From Spirodela intermedia (lineage: Eukaryota > Streptophyta > Magnoliopsida > Alismatales > Araceae), in the NCBI GenBank assembly GCA_902729315.2, contig LR746268.1, positions 1,543,501 through 1,607,500 on the forward strand: a stretch of 64,000 nucleotides of DNA. The letters run 5' to 3'. Below, one piece after another: positions 11,801-25,400 of this stretch (position 1 is its first letter; each line of letters starts with the position of its first letter). The notes beneath the pieces were generated by a model. The model was not told the origin of the DNA, ran no database searches, and worked only from the letters and a program-made list of their open reading frames with translations. The position numbers and the translations under genes were made by a program.

Positions 11801-14800
11801 TTGTAAAAAATAAATGGAATCTTTTAGAAATCCTTTTGTGAAGAGTAGAAGTGTCTAGAAATGAGGACTGGAAACGAGTTCGGTTACATTACTGTGTGCT
11901 TAATGATAAAAAGTGAAAATTGAATGTACATACGTTTTTGCCAGTATTCACAAAAACATGTGCTGCCATTGTTGCAGTACATACTGAATTGTATGCTTGA
12001 AAATTTTCTACTTCAGTTATAATTTTATGGGATTATTTTAGCCGCCTAAAGTGTACTGTAGGGTTCCTTTGCCTTTGGCTACTGTAAGAATTGGGGTAAC
12101 TCCCCATGGTTGTAGTAATTTATTGGTATCTCAAACTTTTCAAAAATCTGGAGATATTATTCTACCATAAAATCTGGTTATATGTTTTACTTGAATTTGC
12201 ATCACCCGTAAGATATACTTTTTTCTTTCCTCTCGCACAAACATTGTTCCACTCGCATGTTTCCATTTGTTTTCTAACACGTCCTATATTGTTAAACTAT
12301 TTAATGCATAGTGATTGATCCAGGTGGTTGAACTAGGTTTGATGACACAAGAGGAATTCGATGAAGTAAGCAGCAAGGCCTTTCGAATATTTGCATATGG
12401 ACAGGTAGCGATAAGAAAACTCTGAAACCTTATTGTATTTATGCAGATTAAAATGTAGTCTCTATTAGACACCCAAATTGTTGAAGTGTAAGGATGATGG
12501 GTACCTAAACTTAACGCATTTTAGGCCCATAGGAGAGACCCTTTAGGCAAGCGTTCTTCATTAATGATTAGATGATACACACGGGCAGAGTTCTATTTCC
12601 TCCTTGGACGATTTATCATTCTGAAATGCAAATCCATCTATCTTCTCTTGCAGTCAAAGCTGGCAATGAAATGATGATGATTTTTTATTTTATTTTTTCA
12701 GGTTTTTTGGGAGTTAGAATACTAATGCGAATACTCTACCTTGGTTTTATTCTTGTTCTTAACATGTTTCTGTGTGGGCAATATTCTTGTTTGAGTTCCT
12801 TAATTAGATTTTGGTGCAGCCTGCAATCCATTTCATTTGTAGATTTGGGCAAAGGTTACGGTGATGCAAGGCACATTAGATAGGGCCAGATATTTTGAAT
12901 TACCACGTCACCTGCCATATCATTTGTGTAAGTAGATAAAACATCCCATTAAACATGAGTAAATGTGAAAAACATTCTACTGCTCGATACCTCCCAGTGC
13001 CACCAAGCCACCTACCCAATCAGCTAACATCATTTTATAAAATTGAAATGGTAGTATTATATCTATGGCGCTCTTACATGTAGAATTGTGTATTCTTATA
13101 TCCCTCTAGTTAGGAGTTAATGCTGTCTATTGGAACATCTCGAGATATTTTTTTTCCCAGGCTGATTGCTCATATGCCGGTAGTTCTGCTATTGTACATT
13201 GTTGCATATTGTTGACTAGGTGAACAGGTAAACTACAGTGGAGTCTTTATGGGTTTGTCATGGGGAAGGATTTATGTATTTCATAAACTGATTGTTAGTA
13301 TTTGATGATGTCCATTATCCTGTTGACCACCCTGTGAATGATAATATCATCAGTCATTCCTGCATACACAGTGATGTGTTGGTAGTCCACTAAATAGAAA
13401 GTTCAGACAACACAACTGTGAACTAAGTCAGAAAAGAATTAAAATGGAAAAGAAAAGTTTTCAGATCAGATTGGTTTTGACGTTCTGTGGTTGACAATTC
13501 TTTCTTCTAGCCTGCTTTCAGTTGTCAGCATAGCACAAAAGAGTACATTTGGCCAAAGATAGTCCTTTCTCTTTGGTTAATGCATCAACGATAAAGACTA
13601 TTTACGTTGGTTACTAAAAAGTGCACAATATTGTGTAATCGGATTTATGCTGCTGCATTTTCCCCGGAAATAAGTCAGTTTTTGGAAGGGAGACATAAAG
13701 ACTCCATCTATGTAACTTTTATGTGATTGGTTTGGAAATCGAATCCGGTTCATCTCTTGCCATTTTTACTGTGATGGTTTTTGGCTTTATTTGCAGAAAG
13801 TGGCGTTGGAGCATGGGCTTCTGTTGGTTGATACGAAATATGAATTTGGAAAGGGAGCTGATGGTTCTATTCTTTTAATTGACGAGGTCAGTCAATGTTA
13901 GTCTTGAAGGATTACATTTGGCCGTGGTGTTTTTTGTTCTTTGAAGTTACATTATTTCTTCAATTTAATATGTTCGATTCTTTTCTGTAAAATTAATTTC
14001 ACAGAATCCTGATATCCTCGTGTTTATGGTCTGTATTGCATTCTTTTTGCTCGAGGCATGTTTGATTTGAATATTCATTATTGAACTCCAAGAAATGGGA
14101 ATTCGGTTTATATAGAAGGAAATTCTGGAAGAAATCAAAGTTAATTTAAACACTTCAAGATCAACTATGCTCCAGCTTTCGGGATTCCATTCCTGATTCA
14201 GGGACATTCTCTCCTTGCCCTAGCTTCAGTGCCAACGAAAGAGAGCTCTCTGTAATACTCCCTTCTAAGGGTTTCACAAAATTCCAGTCACCTTGCGTTA
14301 GGGATCAGTTTTATTGTTTTTTCTAATCAAACAAATGCCATATTGGTGAATAGTGCCCTGATTGTCAGGTCCAATTGATTGAAGGCCACGTGGCAATGAA
14401 AAGGAAAACATTATTTAGTACAATCCTCCCCCCTTTCCTAGGTTGTTGGACCCAGGTCATAACAGAACCATGACAAATAATGAAGAACATAGATACCCGA
14501 TGTGATTCAGGTGATGCTTTCAAGTTATGTAAGCAGATATTGAATAGAAAAAAACTCTACAATTTTATGGTAAGGTTTGAGGGGCAGCCTAGTTCTGTTA
14601 ATCTTTGGAGACTGTTGTTTTTGGACTTGATTGGTGTTACCTTATTGATTGCACCTACAGACGATCTTGATGTCCACCCTTATTCCCTTTCACTGAGTTT
14701 CCCAAGGACTAGATGGCCCCCATGCAATGAACTCCGGGTACATGGTCTGTTAATTTACTTTCACAGATGAGTGTATCCTCTTCATGAATTTGATCTGTGA

Positions 14801-17800
14801 TTCTTTGCTTGGACTTCTGTAGAAGCTTGAGCAAAGTTTCATTCTGACGAGTATCCCATCAAATACAGCATAAAAATAATCCAACTATAGTTCCATTCGC
14901 TGCCATGCCTATAGTGGTTCGTCTGATAATTGTAAGCCATGGCTATATCTTTCTTCCAATCCTTCTAACCCATTTTGCCTGTAGGCCTTTACCAAAGGCT
15001 CAAGGATCATCAATACCCCCTGTCCCTTTGATTTCTGTGCTCTTAGCCCACTGGAGTGGACGGAACCCTTTTCTGTCATTCTCATTCTCCTCTTACAAGA
15101 AGGATTTTATGAGCTCATTGATGAGTTAAATATATGACAGAATTTGGTAGCTTTTTTTGAAAAAGGTAAAAAGCTCTTAGCCTAGGTAGTACTGATTTCA
15201 AGAAGTTTCATTTACCACCATTTAACGTTCTATCCACTCCATTATCCAATTTATTCCAAGCTTGTGATTGATCTTTATTCTTCATATGTAAGCGAGCTAT
15301 TGGAGCCCAGTATTTCAGGTATGATTTCAAAACTACATAAAAGGGATCGATGATATGACTGCGGATTTTTCGTAATTGACATTGAGGTAAGTCATCTTTC
15401 CTAGAAGAACTTTCGGAAGGTTGTCAATCTTGCTCTTATGATCCACTGGAAAGGGGTTAGTTTATCATCAGCGATGTAACGCACCTTTAGTTTCAACTCC
15501 CACGGTAAAGCATTTAGATATTTTCCTTCTTCCTTCTGGAACTTAAATTTTTGAAATCAAAGGAAGCAGGTAATGAGAAATTGTGCCCATAACGCTAGCT
15601 CCAGCAGCCCTTGCATAACCATGCAAGTCCCCTAGTTGTACCTGTTGTGAATTCTCAGCAATTGGCTATTGATAGTTCCCTTTAAAACATCAGATCCTGT
15701 TAACGTACCTCAAGTGATTCTATCAGGAGCCTTCTTAAAACCGAGTTACACAACCAGGCATTTTCCGTCTTTTGATGGTCAATACCTCATAGGCAGACTA
15801 GTTTTCATGTAGATATATCCCCTTGAAAAAGTCGTACGATTTTTGTTTATCTATTTTTTTTCTATCCCTGTGTTCAACCCTTTAGACATTCAGTTTGCTA
15901 CATTTTGGTGATAAATACGAAGAATGGTAGGCCAGAAGCAAAAAGTGAACTTGAAACACTCTGGTACAGATTCCTCAAAGGAAGTTGTCATATTAGAGGA
16001 GTAGATATTTATATATTACGGTCCATATGGTTTATAGTGCTTCGGATGTCTGTATGAAGGTAAGTGGTCTATGAACTAGAAACGCTGTCTGATGTGTGGA
16101 CCAGTGGGAGACGAGCTGCAGATTAAAATAAAAATGAATCAATAATACATGAAAAGTTTGAGAACTTTCTATGTCAACAATTCTAAGAAAAAATAAAGCC
16201 CCCAAAGCTAGAATGATTAACTATCTTCGCGTTTAGTTTTCCAGATGACTTGGATGGCAGTCTTGGTTGGTGTATGGCTGATTAAGTTCTCAGCGTACAA
16301 AGTTGTTCTTCAGGTTTGGAAGGCTGCATAGATTACTTTAATGTGGGTAGAGGAAGGAAGAAAATGCCTAGTGATCCTATTGATCTTCACTGTTCTACAT
16401 TAGAATATTGTGAAATGAAGACTTCATCTGAAAATATGTATGGGTCACCATACAGTGTTTCATAAATGCGCAGAAAATGTGGGCTGCTGATTGATCAGAG
16501 AGCCTGGTTGGCAAGAGTCACATAACATCACATTTTATTCTAATTTGTTCGATTCATGCTACAGTGTTAGTTTTCTGTTCTCATGTTTTCTTTGTCATCC
16601 TCTCACATTTTGGACTCTCATTAGTAATTGGGATGCTACAACTCTCAAAACATTTTGCACTCATCGAGTGAAAACATTACTCATCTTATTAATTTTAAGG
16701 GTCTTTGGCATTTCTATTCTTCCAGGGACCTCTCCTCTTCCAGATGTGAGAAATTGGTGTTGATACAGGACTTTGATGCCAATTGGACCGAGCAGATTCC
16801 TGAATTCTGTCAATGTTGCTTTGTATGGCATGGATAGTTAGTTACCAGGAGGGATTGACTATGTTGTAGTCATTTAAAATTTCTGTGCAATATAAATTCA
16901 GCGGAAGAATCGTAAAGGATTATGCCAGAAAAAGGGTTCTCCACATCGCACGCACCAATGTTTGAATTTATAAATTAAAGTTATGGGTCAGAACTATTAG
17001 AGAAACAGTGAGTGCAGATGTTAATCTAAACCTTTCTAATTTTAGGCACTCTTTCATCTATGAAATGGTTTTAAGTACAGCTGGCTGTGAGTTTCCCGCC
17101 TACAGAATCAGTCAATAGGAGTGCTGTTTAGTATGTGATGGTAATCTTATATTATGTCGTCTCTGGGGTATCTGCAGAGCCTGACTGGCTTCCTGCAGTT
17201 CTCTATGCAGAATAAGTTGGATGGTTATTCTTAGTTGACAAAATTAGATTTTAACTTATAGCTCTTGACATTGCAGCATAAGTTACCATGGTTTGTATGA
17301 TAATCTTAACCAAGGTTTTTTGCATGAGAAACTATCTGTTACCGGATAATCATCCATTGAGGTATATTTGTACCTTCTTTTTCATGTTTACTAGTTAGAC
17401 TGCATATCCTGCAGTTTCCTTCAACGAGTATGCTGTGTCATTTAAGACGAGAAATACATTCTTCTTTCATAACGTTTCTTCACGAGTTCTCAAGTCGCAT
17501 TTTGTGTCCGTCAAATTCTATGTACTTGATAAAACTCTATGACGTTTGGACAGTTCAAATGACATCTTCACAATGATTCTTTCTTTGTTACATGTTCTTA
17601 GGTTCATACCCCTGATTCTAGCAGATATTGGATTGCTAATTCCTATGAGAAACGGTTTGCTGACGGTCTTGAGCCTGAAAATGTTGATAAGGTATACAAT
17701 TTGGTTTTTTCCTTCGTTCTGTTATTATTTGTATTAAGTTATTGACTAGTGTGCTACACTCAACGATTTGAACAAGCAAGTATACCGTGGGTTGTACCTT

Positions 17801-19676
17801 AAGCTCTCTGGTACGGTCCTCTTGCATGTACAGTGTCCTGCTTATTGTGTTCGACGTATATCTGATATATTGTACAGCTTTAGGTGTTCTCAAAACAATT
17901 ACATGAATCTGAGGTAACATACATTTTCAGGAGTTCCTGAGGCTGTGGTTCAGGAATCATTGCAACCCTTATGAAGACAAGGTGCGCTACCTATCTCTTG
18001 TTGTTTACTTATGTTATTGGTTCCTTTTGTTTATTCATAGGAAAATAAAAGCTGTCTCTACGCTGCAATACAAAATTTTCAGGCCCTTCCAGAGGCTCCC
18101 GAAGAACTTATTTGTGAACTTGCTTGGCGGTATGTTTTTGTTTGTTGCATCATTGTTTTGGGCCAAGTACATCTCGTATATTCCAGTAGAAGAAATTATC
18201 AATTCCAGTGTAGATCGGTCTCTCTCTACTTTCTAAATAAATAAATAATGACTGCCGTAGTATTTGCTTCTCATGATAAATCCCGTAAATTCCTCTTCAA
18301 CTCAAGGTTCAGGTAGTCTTTTGCCAAAGTGCATCGTTCAGTCAGGACAGGAGAGAGTGAAAGCCATTAATTTGAATTAGTTTTCTGTCTAATTTGCTTC
18401 CCTCATAGATGTGAACCTCTCTTATGAGAGTCAAGGGTCTCTCAAACATAGTGAGAAGGATTGAGCTGAAGAATTCCCTTAATCTTTGTGCTGCTATCAT
18501 TCTCTCTCCTCCACTATAGGACTATGGAGCCCCCACTGATCGTATTGCTATATAAACAGAGGGCTGGATCCTTTTACCTTGAATATAAGGATAGATTTGA
18601 GATTTTCTGAGAGACTGGAGCTATTTTGTTTGATTGAGTTTGGTGTTAATTCAGCTTAGCTATGTGTTGACCTGCTCAAAAGAAGATTGCCTAGGACAAT
18701 AGGTCAAACAAGCTTGGGTGAAATGAAGATGTTTGGAAGGTTTTCGTATTTATAACTATTTAAAGTTTGGTTAGAAGGTTGGGAATTGGGATGCCAGTGC
18801 AAATCGTCATTTTTGGCTTGTAAATTATAGTGGACTTGACGAAAACGCTGGTTATTTCAAGATTGAAGTTTTCTTTTCATGTTCAGGATAGGCACACTAG
18901 TCGAGCCAGTTGGGGTCAAGAGCTTCCCTGTTTTGGCTGAACTTGGGGGATGTCAGTGGTGCTGTTCCTGCTGAGAATCATTCACTGGTCTGAGCAGGTT
19001 TACCTTGGTTGAGTTAGGTTTGGTGAATGTCCTGTGAACAAAATAAAGAAACGTAACGATGCTCATTCAGAGAATGTGAGAAAAGCAAGTGATGGCTGTC
19101 AGGGCAGGTAATATGTTATCTAGAGAGTTACTGCCCTCTGAAGAAGTCAAACCTTTTGTTTCTTGATGGCCTGAAAAAGGAAATGTTATGAGAAATATTT
19201 GAAATATATATTTTAATGGTGATCTCTAATACTATGCGCTATTTCATTGTATTTCCTGCTGTATATTCCAGTCATTGACCAGATATTTTGCTTGGTAAAC
19301 TTGGTTGTGAGCTTTGGCTTGACCCAAATCACCAGATTAATAAATGCTACCCAGCACTCTGCCGCTCTCTTCCTGCACTTCCTGCCATATCATTTCTCAC
19401 TGAAGCAGGCGGCCATCATCATGGAAATTTAGCATGCTTGAGCCTTTTCACTCTCTTGCTTATAAGGGGTCTGAGCTTTTTATCCCATGGCAGATACATT
19501 TTCCTCTATGAAACGATCACAAATTCTAAGTTCCAGATCGCACGGTCAGAGGTATTGACCCACAGTAGACGACTGAAACTGTTTCCATGATACAAGCTGA
19601 AGCTGGTTGTTCTCTGCAGGAACCCATACATGACAGGATCACGAGGAACGTTGCAAGAGCAATCTCTTCACTGTGA
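5834..19676 (+). CDS. PUR7: Phosphoribosylaminoimidazole-succinocarboxamide (SAICAR) synthase, plastid-type
   Basis: Twelve exons join in frame to 398 residues: 5834..6142, 6247..6348, 7214..7343, 8643..8735, 8828..8916, 12324..12404, 13797..13886, 17602..17691, 17931..17981, 18083..18129, 19494..19551 and 19620..19676. The enzyme joins CAIR and aspartate using ATP, a late step of de novo purine synthesis. Visible motifs are GKVRDIYD (102-109), DRQSAFDR (120-127), GSTETSLW (187-194), DTKYEFG (280-286) and [12 protein letters not shown] at the exon 7/8 junction. The first 50 or so residues are Ala/Ser/Arg-rich without homology to the catalytic core, as expected for a chloroplast transit peptide. 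ATG 5834 is chosen because it starts that region. The nearest later Met is residue 34. The protein is about the usual length of plant PUR7. The span is large only because of long introns. Confidence 0.96.
7887..7985. repeat. Two-copy tandem repeat of about 49 bp in PUR7 intron 3
   Basis: Units begin at 7887 and 7936 with TACTTGATC and share a TCATGGATGATAAA core followed by GAAGAAAGAA. They differ at several positions, so the duplication is not very recent. Confidence 0.75.
8917..12323 (+). other. Intron 5 of PUR7 (3.4 kb)
   Basis: AT-rich intron between the exons ending TPKE and starting VVELG. At 10565..10683 the phrase CCAAACCTTACTAAATACA occurs twice about 80 bases apart, within a local imperfect duplication. 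No transposon ends or coding relic were recognised. Confidence 0.75.
12405..13796 (+). other. Intron 6 of PUR7 (1.4 kb)
   Basis: AT-rich intron between in-frame exons. Open frames here are short and carry no family motif. Confidence 0.8.
13887..17601 (+). other. Intron 7 of PUR7 (3.7 kb)
   Basis: The longest intron of the gene. The stretch 14900..15900 is less AT-rich than its surroundings and could hold an unrecognised insertion. I could not link it to any coding family on either strand. Confidence 0.7.
18130..19493 (+). other. Intron 10 of PUR7 (1.4 kb)
   Basis: Separates CG from A in the split Arg codon of the WRYIFLYE segment, which confirms both splice sites. Nothing else was recognised in it. 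Confidence 0.8.
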
Positions 19677-21082
19677 GCAGACTTCTTGGTGGTTTGCTTG
19701 AGCAAGATCCTGGTTGATGGGGGGAAGAGAGATTTACAGGTTTCTTTTGGGCCTCTTTATGGCAATGGCTTCAACCCTTTTCCAAACTATCCTTTTCATA
19801 ATGAAAAGGCCATCTGGGTACACTCTCTGGTGATGTTACTGTAAACAGAAAGAAATCTCCGTCCCTATCAAAATTTATGGAAAGTATATTGCATATGCTT
19901 GAAATTTATGTCCTGGGGTGGGTCGCTTTGTATGGAGCAAGAAATGATCAGAGGATCATGAGAATGACTTGCATATCTGCCCCCCTACCCATCAAAGTAA
20001 AGACGGCAATATATATATATATATATTTATTTATTTTTCTCCTCCATTAAATGATGATTCATCTCATTTTTATTAGATTATTTGGCATCTTATTGTCTTT
20101 TTTTTCTCTTTTTTTTTGTGTATGGAAGAAGAAATGGACTTGCTAGCTTCGGCCTGTGCATGTGGGTCAGAACAGCTGTATGAGCTTGCTGGTAATTTCT
20201 TATCGCTATGATGGATCCAAAATTTATGGTTTTGGTGTCAGAAAAATATAAAACGTCACATTCAGATGATTAATCCTGTTCTATTTGCCGCCTTTAAGCC
20301 CTTCATAGCCTAGTGCTTGTAGTCGGCAGATAAAGATCTTTGATCTTGACAAAGCGGATATATCCAAAATTATATCAATATTATGATAGGACTCCTAAGA
20401 TAATGGCTTGAGATTGAAGGAAAACATAGACAGAACAACACAAGAATCTAAGGAAGAACATGCTGAGATTGAAATGAAGAGAGAAAAGAAATAAGGTTGG
20501 GTTCCGCAAGAACCCTAGAACTAATTTGGGGATAATAATTAGAGAGCGCCCAAATTCTTCCAAGACGAATTCTAAAAATGCCCATCATTGAGGGCTCATC
20601 TAGTGATTTACCTTCCCTCTTTGGGTATAAGTAACTCAAGTAGTAGGCCTGGTAATTGACTTGATACTAGCATATTATTTTGGTTGCATTTCTGAAAATT
20701 TTTCAAAGATATTAAATCATTAATGTAAAAGAAAATGTTCATTATGTGCCTAACAACACACATAAATATGTAATAATACAAATAAACTAGTAGGTGGATG
20801 TTTGTAGGTAGCTATTAAACTGACATTGGGTGATTGCTTGAGCTTTGGAAAGTGTGAAAATTGGTTCAATACCAAAGGAGTTAATCACATACTTCAACAA
20901 CTTTTTTCATGGTTATTGTCACATTATATATATTATTTAGGGGAAGGAACAATTACATTGCTATCATCTAGAGGTTCCTCTACAACACCCAAGGAAAGCG
21001 CCTTATACTCATTCAATAGTGGTAGAAATGTTTCTCAAACTGTGTAATGAGAGCATGTTTCTCAAACTGATGAGGATATATA

Positions 21083-21127
<45 letters not shown>

Positions 21128-21346
21128 TGGGAGGTTTTGGAGCAGCTATGGCAACATAGAACACCACTCTCTGACCACATTATCTGGGAGAGGCCAACTT
21201 TAATGCCACTGGAGGTACTGACTATGTATAAATAGGAAAAATGAACGAAAAGACAAGTGAATGCCAAAGATAGCAACAAACATAGTATTCAAAAGAACAT
21301 CGATTCTTCACCGGGGTGAATGCATTCTATGCAGCTTCCAACTCCA
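19677..21346. other. Convergent intergenic region between PUR7 and AP4M
   Basis: Holds the 3' untranslated regions of two genes transcribed toward each other. It includes an AT tract at about 20009..20027 and the GA tract listed separately. No third gene is supported. Confidence 0.7.
21087..21126. repeat. GA dinucleotide microsatellite
   Basis: About 20 GA units with one GGA interruption, in the convergent region just past the AP4M stop codon. Confidence 0.9.
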
Positions 21347-21892
21347 TCACAAACGAGCGACATACGAATTGGCTTGCGTTACATACCGCACCCACCGATA
21401 TGGGTTGTATGTTTTAGATTTTTTTGCTATTTCTAGGTACCTTACCTGCAAGCAGATCAAATTTCCCCAAGGTTAGGTCATCCAGCCACAAATGCAATTT
21501 AAATATCACGAGGAAGAATCTACATGGTAAATATCCTCAAAGTAGTCCAGTGTTCATCAAGATTTTTCCACTTTTGGATCACGGAAGATCACCATGGGTT
21601 TCTTTCTGAATAACACCAACCCAAAGTGCTACCTTTCCACGGAAAAAGAAGGATACAAATCAGAAATCTTGGTGTAGTGGATGAGCAGGAAGATTACTGA
21701 CTGCACATTGAAAGGGAACAAGTGTGGGAACAGAATCTTTGGGGTGTTAGAGTCTTTCTATGCCCGGACAATTTGTTCTAGACTCGTTGTATCTAAAGGG
21801 AGCAATTCAGCTCCTGCGACTGTAATTCACCGAATATAGAGGACCCAGGGCATACATTGGCAAATCAGAGGCGGGATGAGAGAAAAAGAAAT

Positions 21893-21948
<56 letters not shown>

Positions 21949-22453
21949 TGGCCCTGAAGATAAAAGTTTTAGCAATGCTGTCAAAGGTGCAGCCAATGGA
22001 GGGGTTCGGTTCAATTAGGGTGGTAGAGGTGTGAGAGCAGAATAACAGAGGATGACAGATAGACAGAGATCTTACTATCTCAAACTATGAATGTAAAGTG
22101 TCAAATAAATCTCAAGTAAACGCCTACACAAAGCATTTGCATGTAGGCGGCTGCACCCACTTCCAGAATCCGGCAAAAACCAGCGCTCATAAGCATGATT
22201 TCATGTTATTTATTTATTTATTTATTTTTTATGGGATTTAATACAGAAGAAACAACAAAGCGTTATCCCAATGAATTTCAAAGGATCAAATATACACAGA
22301 ATTCAAACTATATAGAAGATACATACAGGCAAGTTATTAACGATAAGAGATTAGAGAATAATGAATCACAAACCTGAAGCCTGGAAGCGTTGTACATTGG
22401 TATTGTGAAAGTCATATTGACAGGCCCCGCTTCCCTCATAATGTTTCCTAGAT

Positions 22454-22484
<31 letters not shown>

Positions 22485-25400
22485 AAAAATAAAAAATCAA
22501 TGACTACATCTTTGAAAATAGGGATATAGACAGCTTAATCAGATTCGGTCACTATGTGATATCGAACAATCCATTTATTCATACAAAAGTGGGAAACTAG
22601 AAGAGTTTCCTCAAAAACATAAGGTACAGAAAAATAAAATGAAACTGATTCACAGGCCGGAATGGAAGTCCTACCATGTGATTCCTGGTTAAAAGTGAGT
22701 TTTGCGCGAAGAGTATGTTCGGATCCACCAACAATCTGGAAATATATACAAAGTTAATGTGTGAATTCAAAGGAAACATAAGTGCTGCTACATTGTGTAC
22801 TTCATGTTTGGCTGTTCGCTACGAGATTTCACGAATCAAAGGACGAAGTTGTTAAGTTATAACTAATATTACATCAGAAATCTATCTTTCAACAAGCATT
22901 ACGAATCCAGATGATACAAAGGGACGATAATCCCTAACCTTTTTCAAACCCCATTCCAGTCTCTTCGTTCCTTCCTTGAAGTCAGTGGTGTTCCCAACAG
23001 TTCCAGGCTCCAGCTCAAAACTAACCCTGAGGAATTATTGCGACCAGAAAAGCTTATTTGATCTTGCCGAAAAATATTTGTAAAACATGCCAAAATCAAT
23101 TCCTTCAGAAAGAACTGCTTGCCAAGGGTCATCTTATCTGCCACCAAAAATATAGAAACGGATGGTGCTGTGCTTGAAGAGTCCTACAGTCTTAAATGCA
23201 AATGTGCATGATACCATGCGTCAAATTAGAACCAAAAAATACCTTGTTGTGTAAGAGGGCAATGGCATCTGCACCATAATTGTATTTGCTGTGATATTTG
23301 AAGGAAAGTCTGCTCTAACTTTAAGAATAACCTCAGCCTGAACTTCACAGAGAAGAAATCATATTCAAACACAATCATAAGAGAGTAAAAATCATAATTT
23401 TTAGTCAACTTTGGCACGGGATAAAACTCAACGCTGATACAAAACGAGAAAGATCCAAACCTTCAGAGCCCCTGCTTCTTGAATCAATGCATTTATACGA
23501 AAAGGAGGTTTAAACTCCTGGGTCATACGGTAATTCATAACAGGAAATTCTCCATCAGAAGGAATCTGAGAAAAGAAGTATGTGTTAGTGAATACAAAGA
23601 GCAGAACAAATGAAACCATGACGTACAAATACCAAAAGATACATGCATGCGAGACCAAAAGAAGTACACACATGGCTGCAAACATAGACAGAAATACACA
23701 TTAACAAAGACAATAAGTTAACAGATGCAAGAGTCCTCTGTGACGGTGAAACACAGGCTGCATGACAAGATCGAAACATGGCTGGACGAAAACGTAAATC
23801 ATACTTGTGTATGAGAAAGTACCATGCCTATCAGAAACCTGGCTTAAATATGTGCATCCTGTTTGTACATTTAAAGTACCGAACACTGGGAAAGGTGAAA
23901 GTGACATTAATGAAATATGGAGGAGAAAAAAAAAAGTACCAATAAGTTTGCAGCACCCAGGTAGACAGACAAATAACTTCTAACAAGATCAGCATGTCAC
24001 AGTCTTAAAATCATTCTCTCCCACAAACATGAATGTTGAATAGCAGAATAACAAGAAACGTTTAAGTCCAATATGTTAAACATTCGTCATATAAACTTAA
24101 AGCGGTAAACTCACCAATGTCAATTTTCGATCTACCTCAAAACTGTCAAGTTGCACAGACTCGTGAAAGTTACAATCATCAAGTATCACCATCCCACCTC
24201 CAGTAGAACTACTATAACCTATGGCACACAAAGAGAAAGTGAAATGTCGATATTTACACAAATAAAAATATATCACGTGAGTGGTTATCTTTAAGAATAA
24301 TTTGTCAATAAATTGCCGAACGATTTTCTAAGGGAACTCAAAATGTACGGTTTTCAGCTCTGGGAGCCCATATTACACCAACCTTATCAGAATTTACATC
24401 AAAATTGATTTGCGTACAGAACTAATATACATGTCAGTCATCATGGATTAACAATAGCCAGAGGAAAAGGGTTTCTGGGTACCATAGATAGAACTTCCAT
24501 TCCTTCCAATGCTCAGATCCTCATTGAGAGCAAGACGTATTTCTGGGTTCCCTGTAAGATAACTTTTCATTTGGATGGTTCCATCAATCTCTGAGGTAAG
24601 TATATACCCCTGTTGACAAGAACTGTTCACATTACATTACTGGTAAATTGTAGAAGATCATTAGTTGCAATAAAAAAATAATTTAAACTTAGCAATAATG
24701 AGAGGAAGATAAAAGGGAGCAGGTCCAGAATGTATTTAATACTGCCAACGCATTAAGGAAGAGATTACTTAGTATCGGGCAGCTAAGAAGGTTAAGTGTA
24801 CAAGTACCAGGCGAAAATACAAGCATTACAAGCTTCATCAACAGGCCAATCAGTTTAGTCAAATCTACATAGGCTTTTGAATCAGTTCTCAGATGATTTG
24901 GTCAAGGATTAGCAGATCAGATAATAAAATTATAAAGATGACAATGACCGCCCCACTTGAAAGCGAGAAAACTAATCCCTCTTTCTTTGAATTCTTTTAC
25001 AATGATAAAATAAGTATTCATTCAAATTATATATCCTTGCTGCCCAAACGTACATAAAAAATGAGAAACTGAAGCATGCGGCTTGAGCAACTGTTACTAA
25101 AAACACTCACACTGGAGCTGAATGTCACACTTATCTTCTCTATTACATCCACAAATATTTCCTCCCTCTTCCTCCCTCCAGGTTCAATGGCAATAACAGA
25201 TTTGGTAACTGCAGTACCTGGCATTTTCTTAGCTCCTTGCTGTACACATGAAAAGAAGTATAAAAGTTAAAATCACCAAGCTTGACTAACACGGATAATC
25301 GCTTTTGGTGATTTTGCTTGGCTATACCATAAACATGGCTGCAGGCCCAAGAGCTGGTAAACGAGCTGCATCAATGACAAGTGGTTCATTGAATACATAA

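Noticed and set aside
14900-15900. Less AT-rich stretch in PUR7 intron 7, considered as an organelle DNA or transposon insertion
   Set aside because: No known organelle gene, transposon end or continuous frame could be identified by reading; only composition suggests it.
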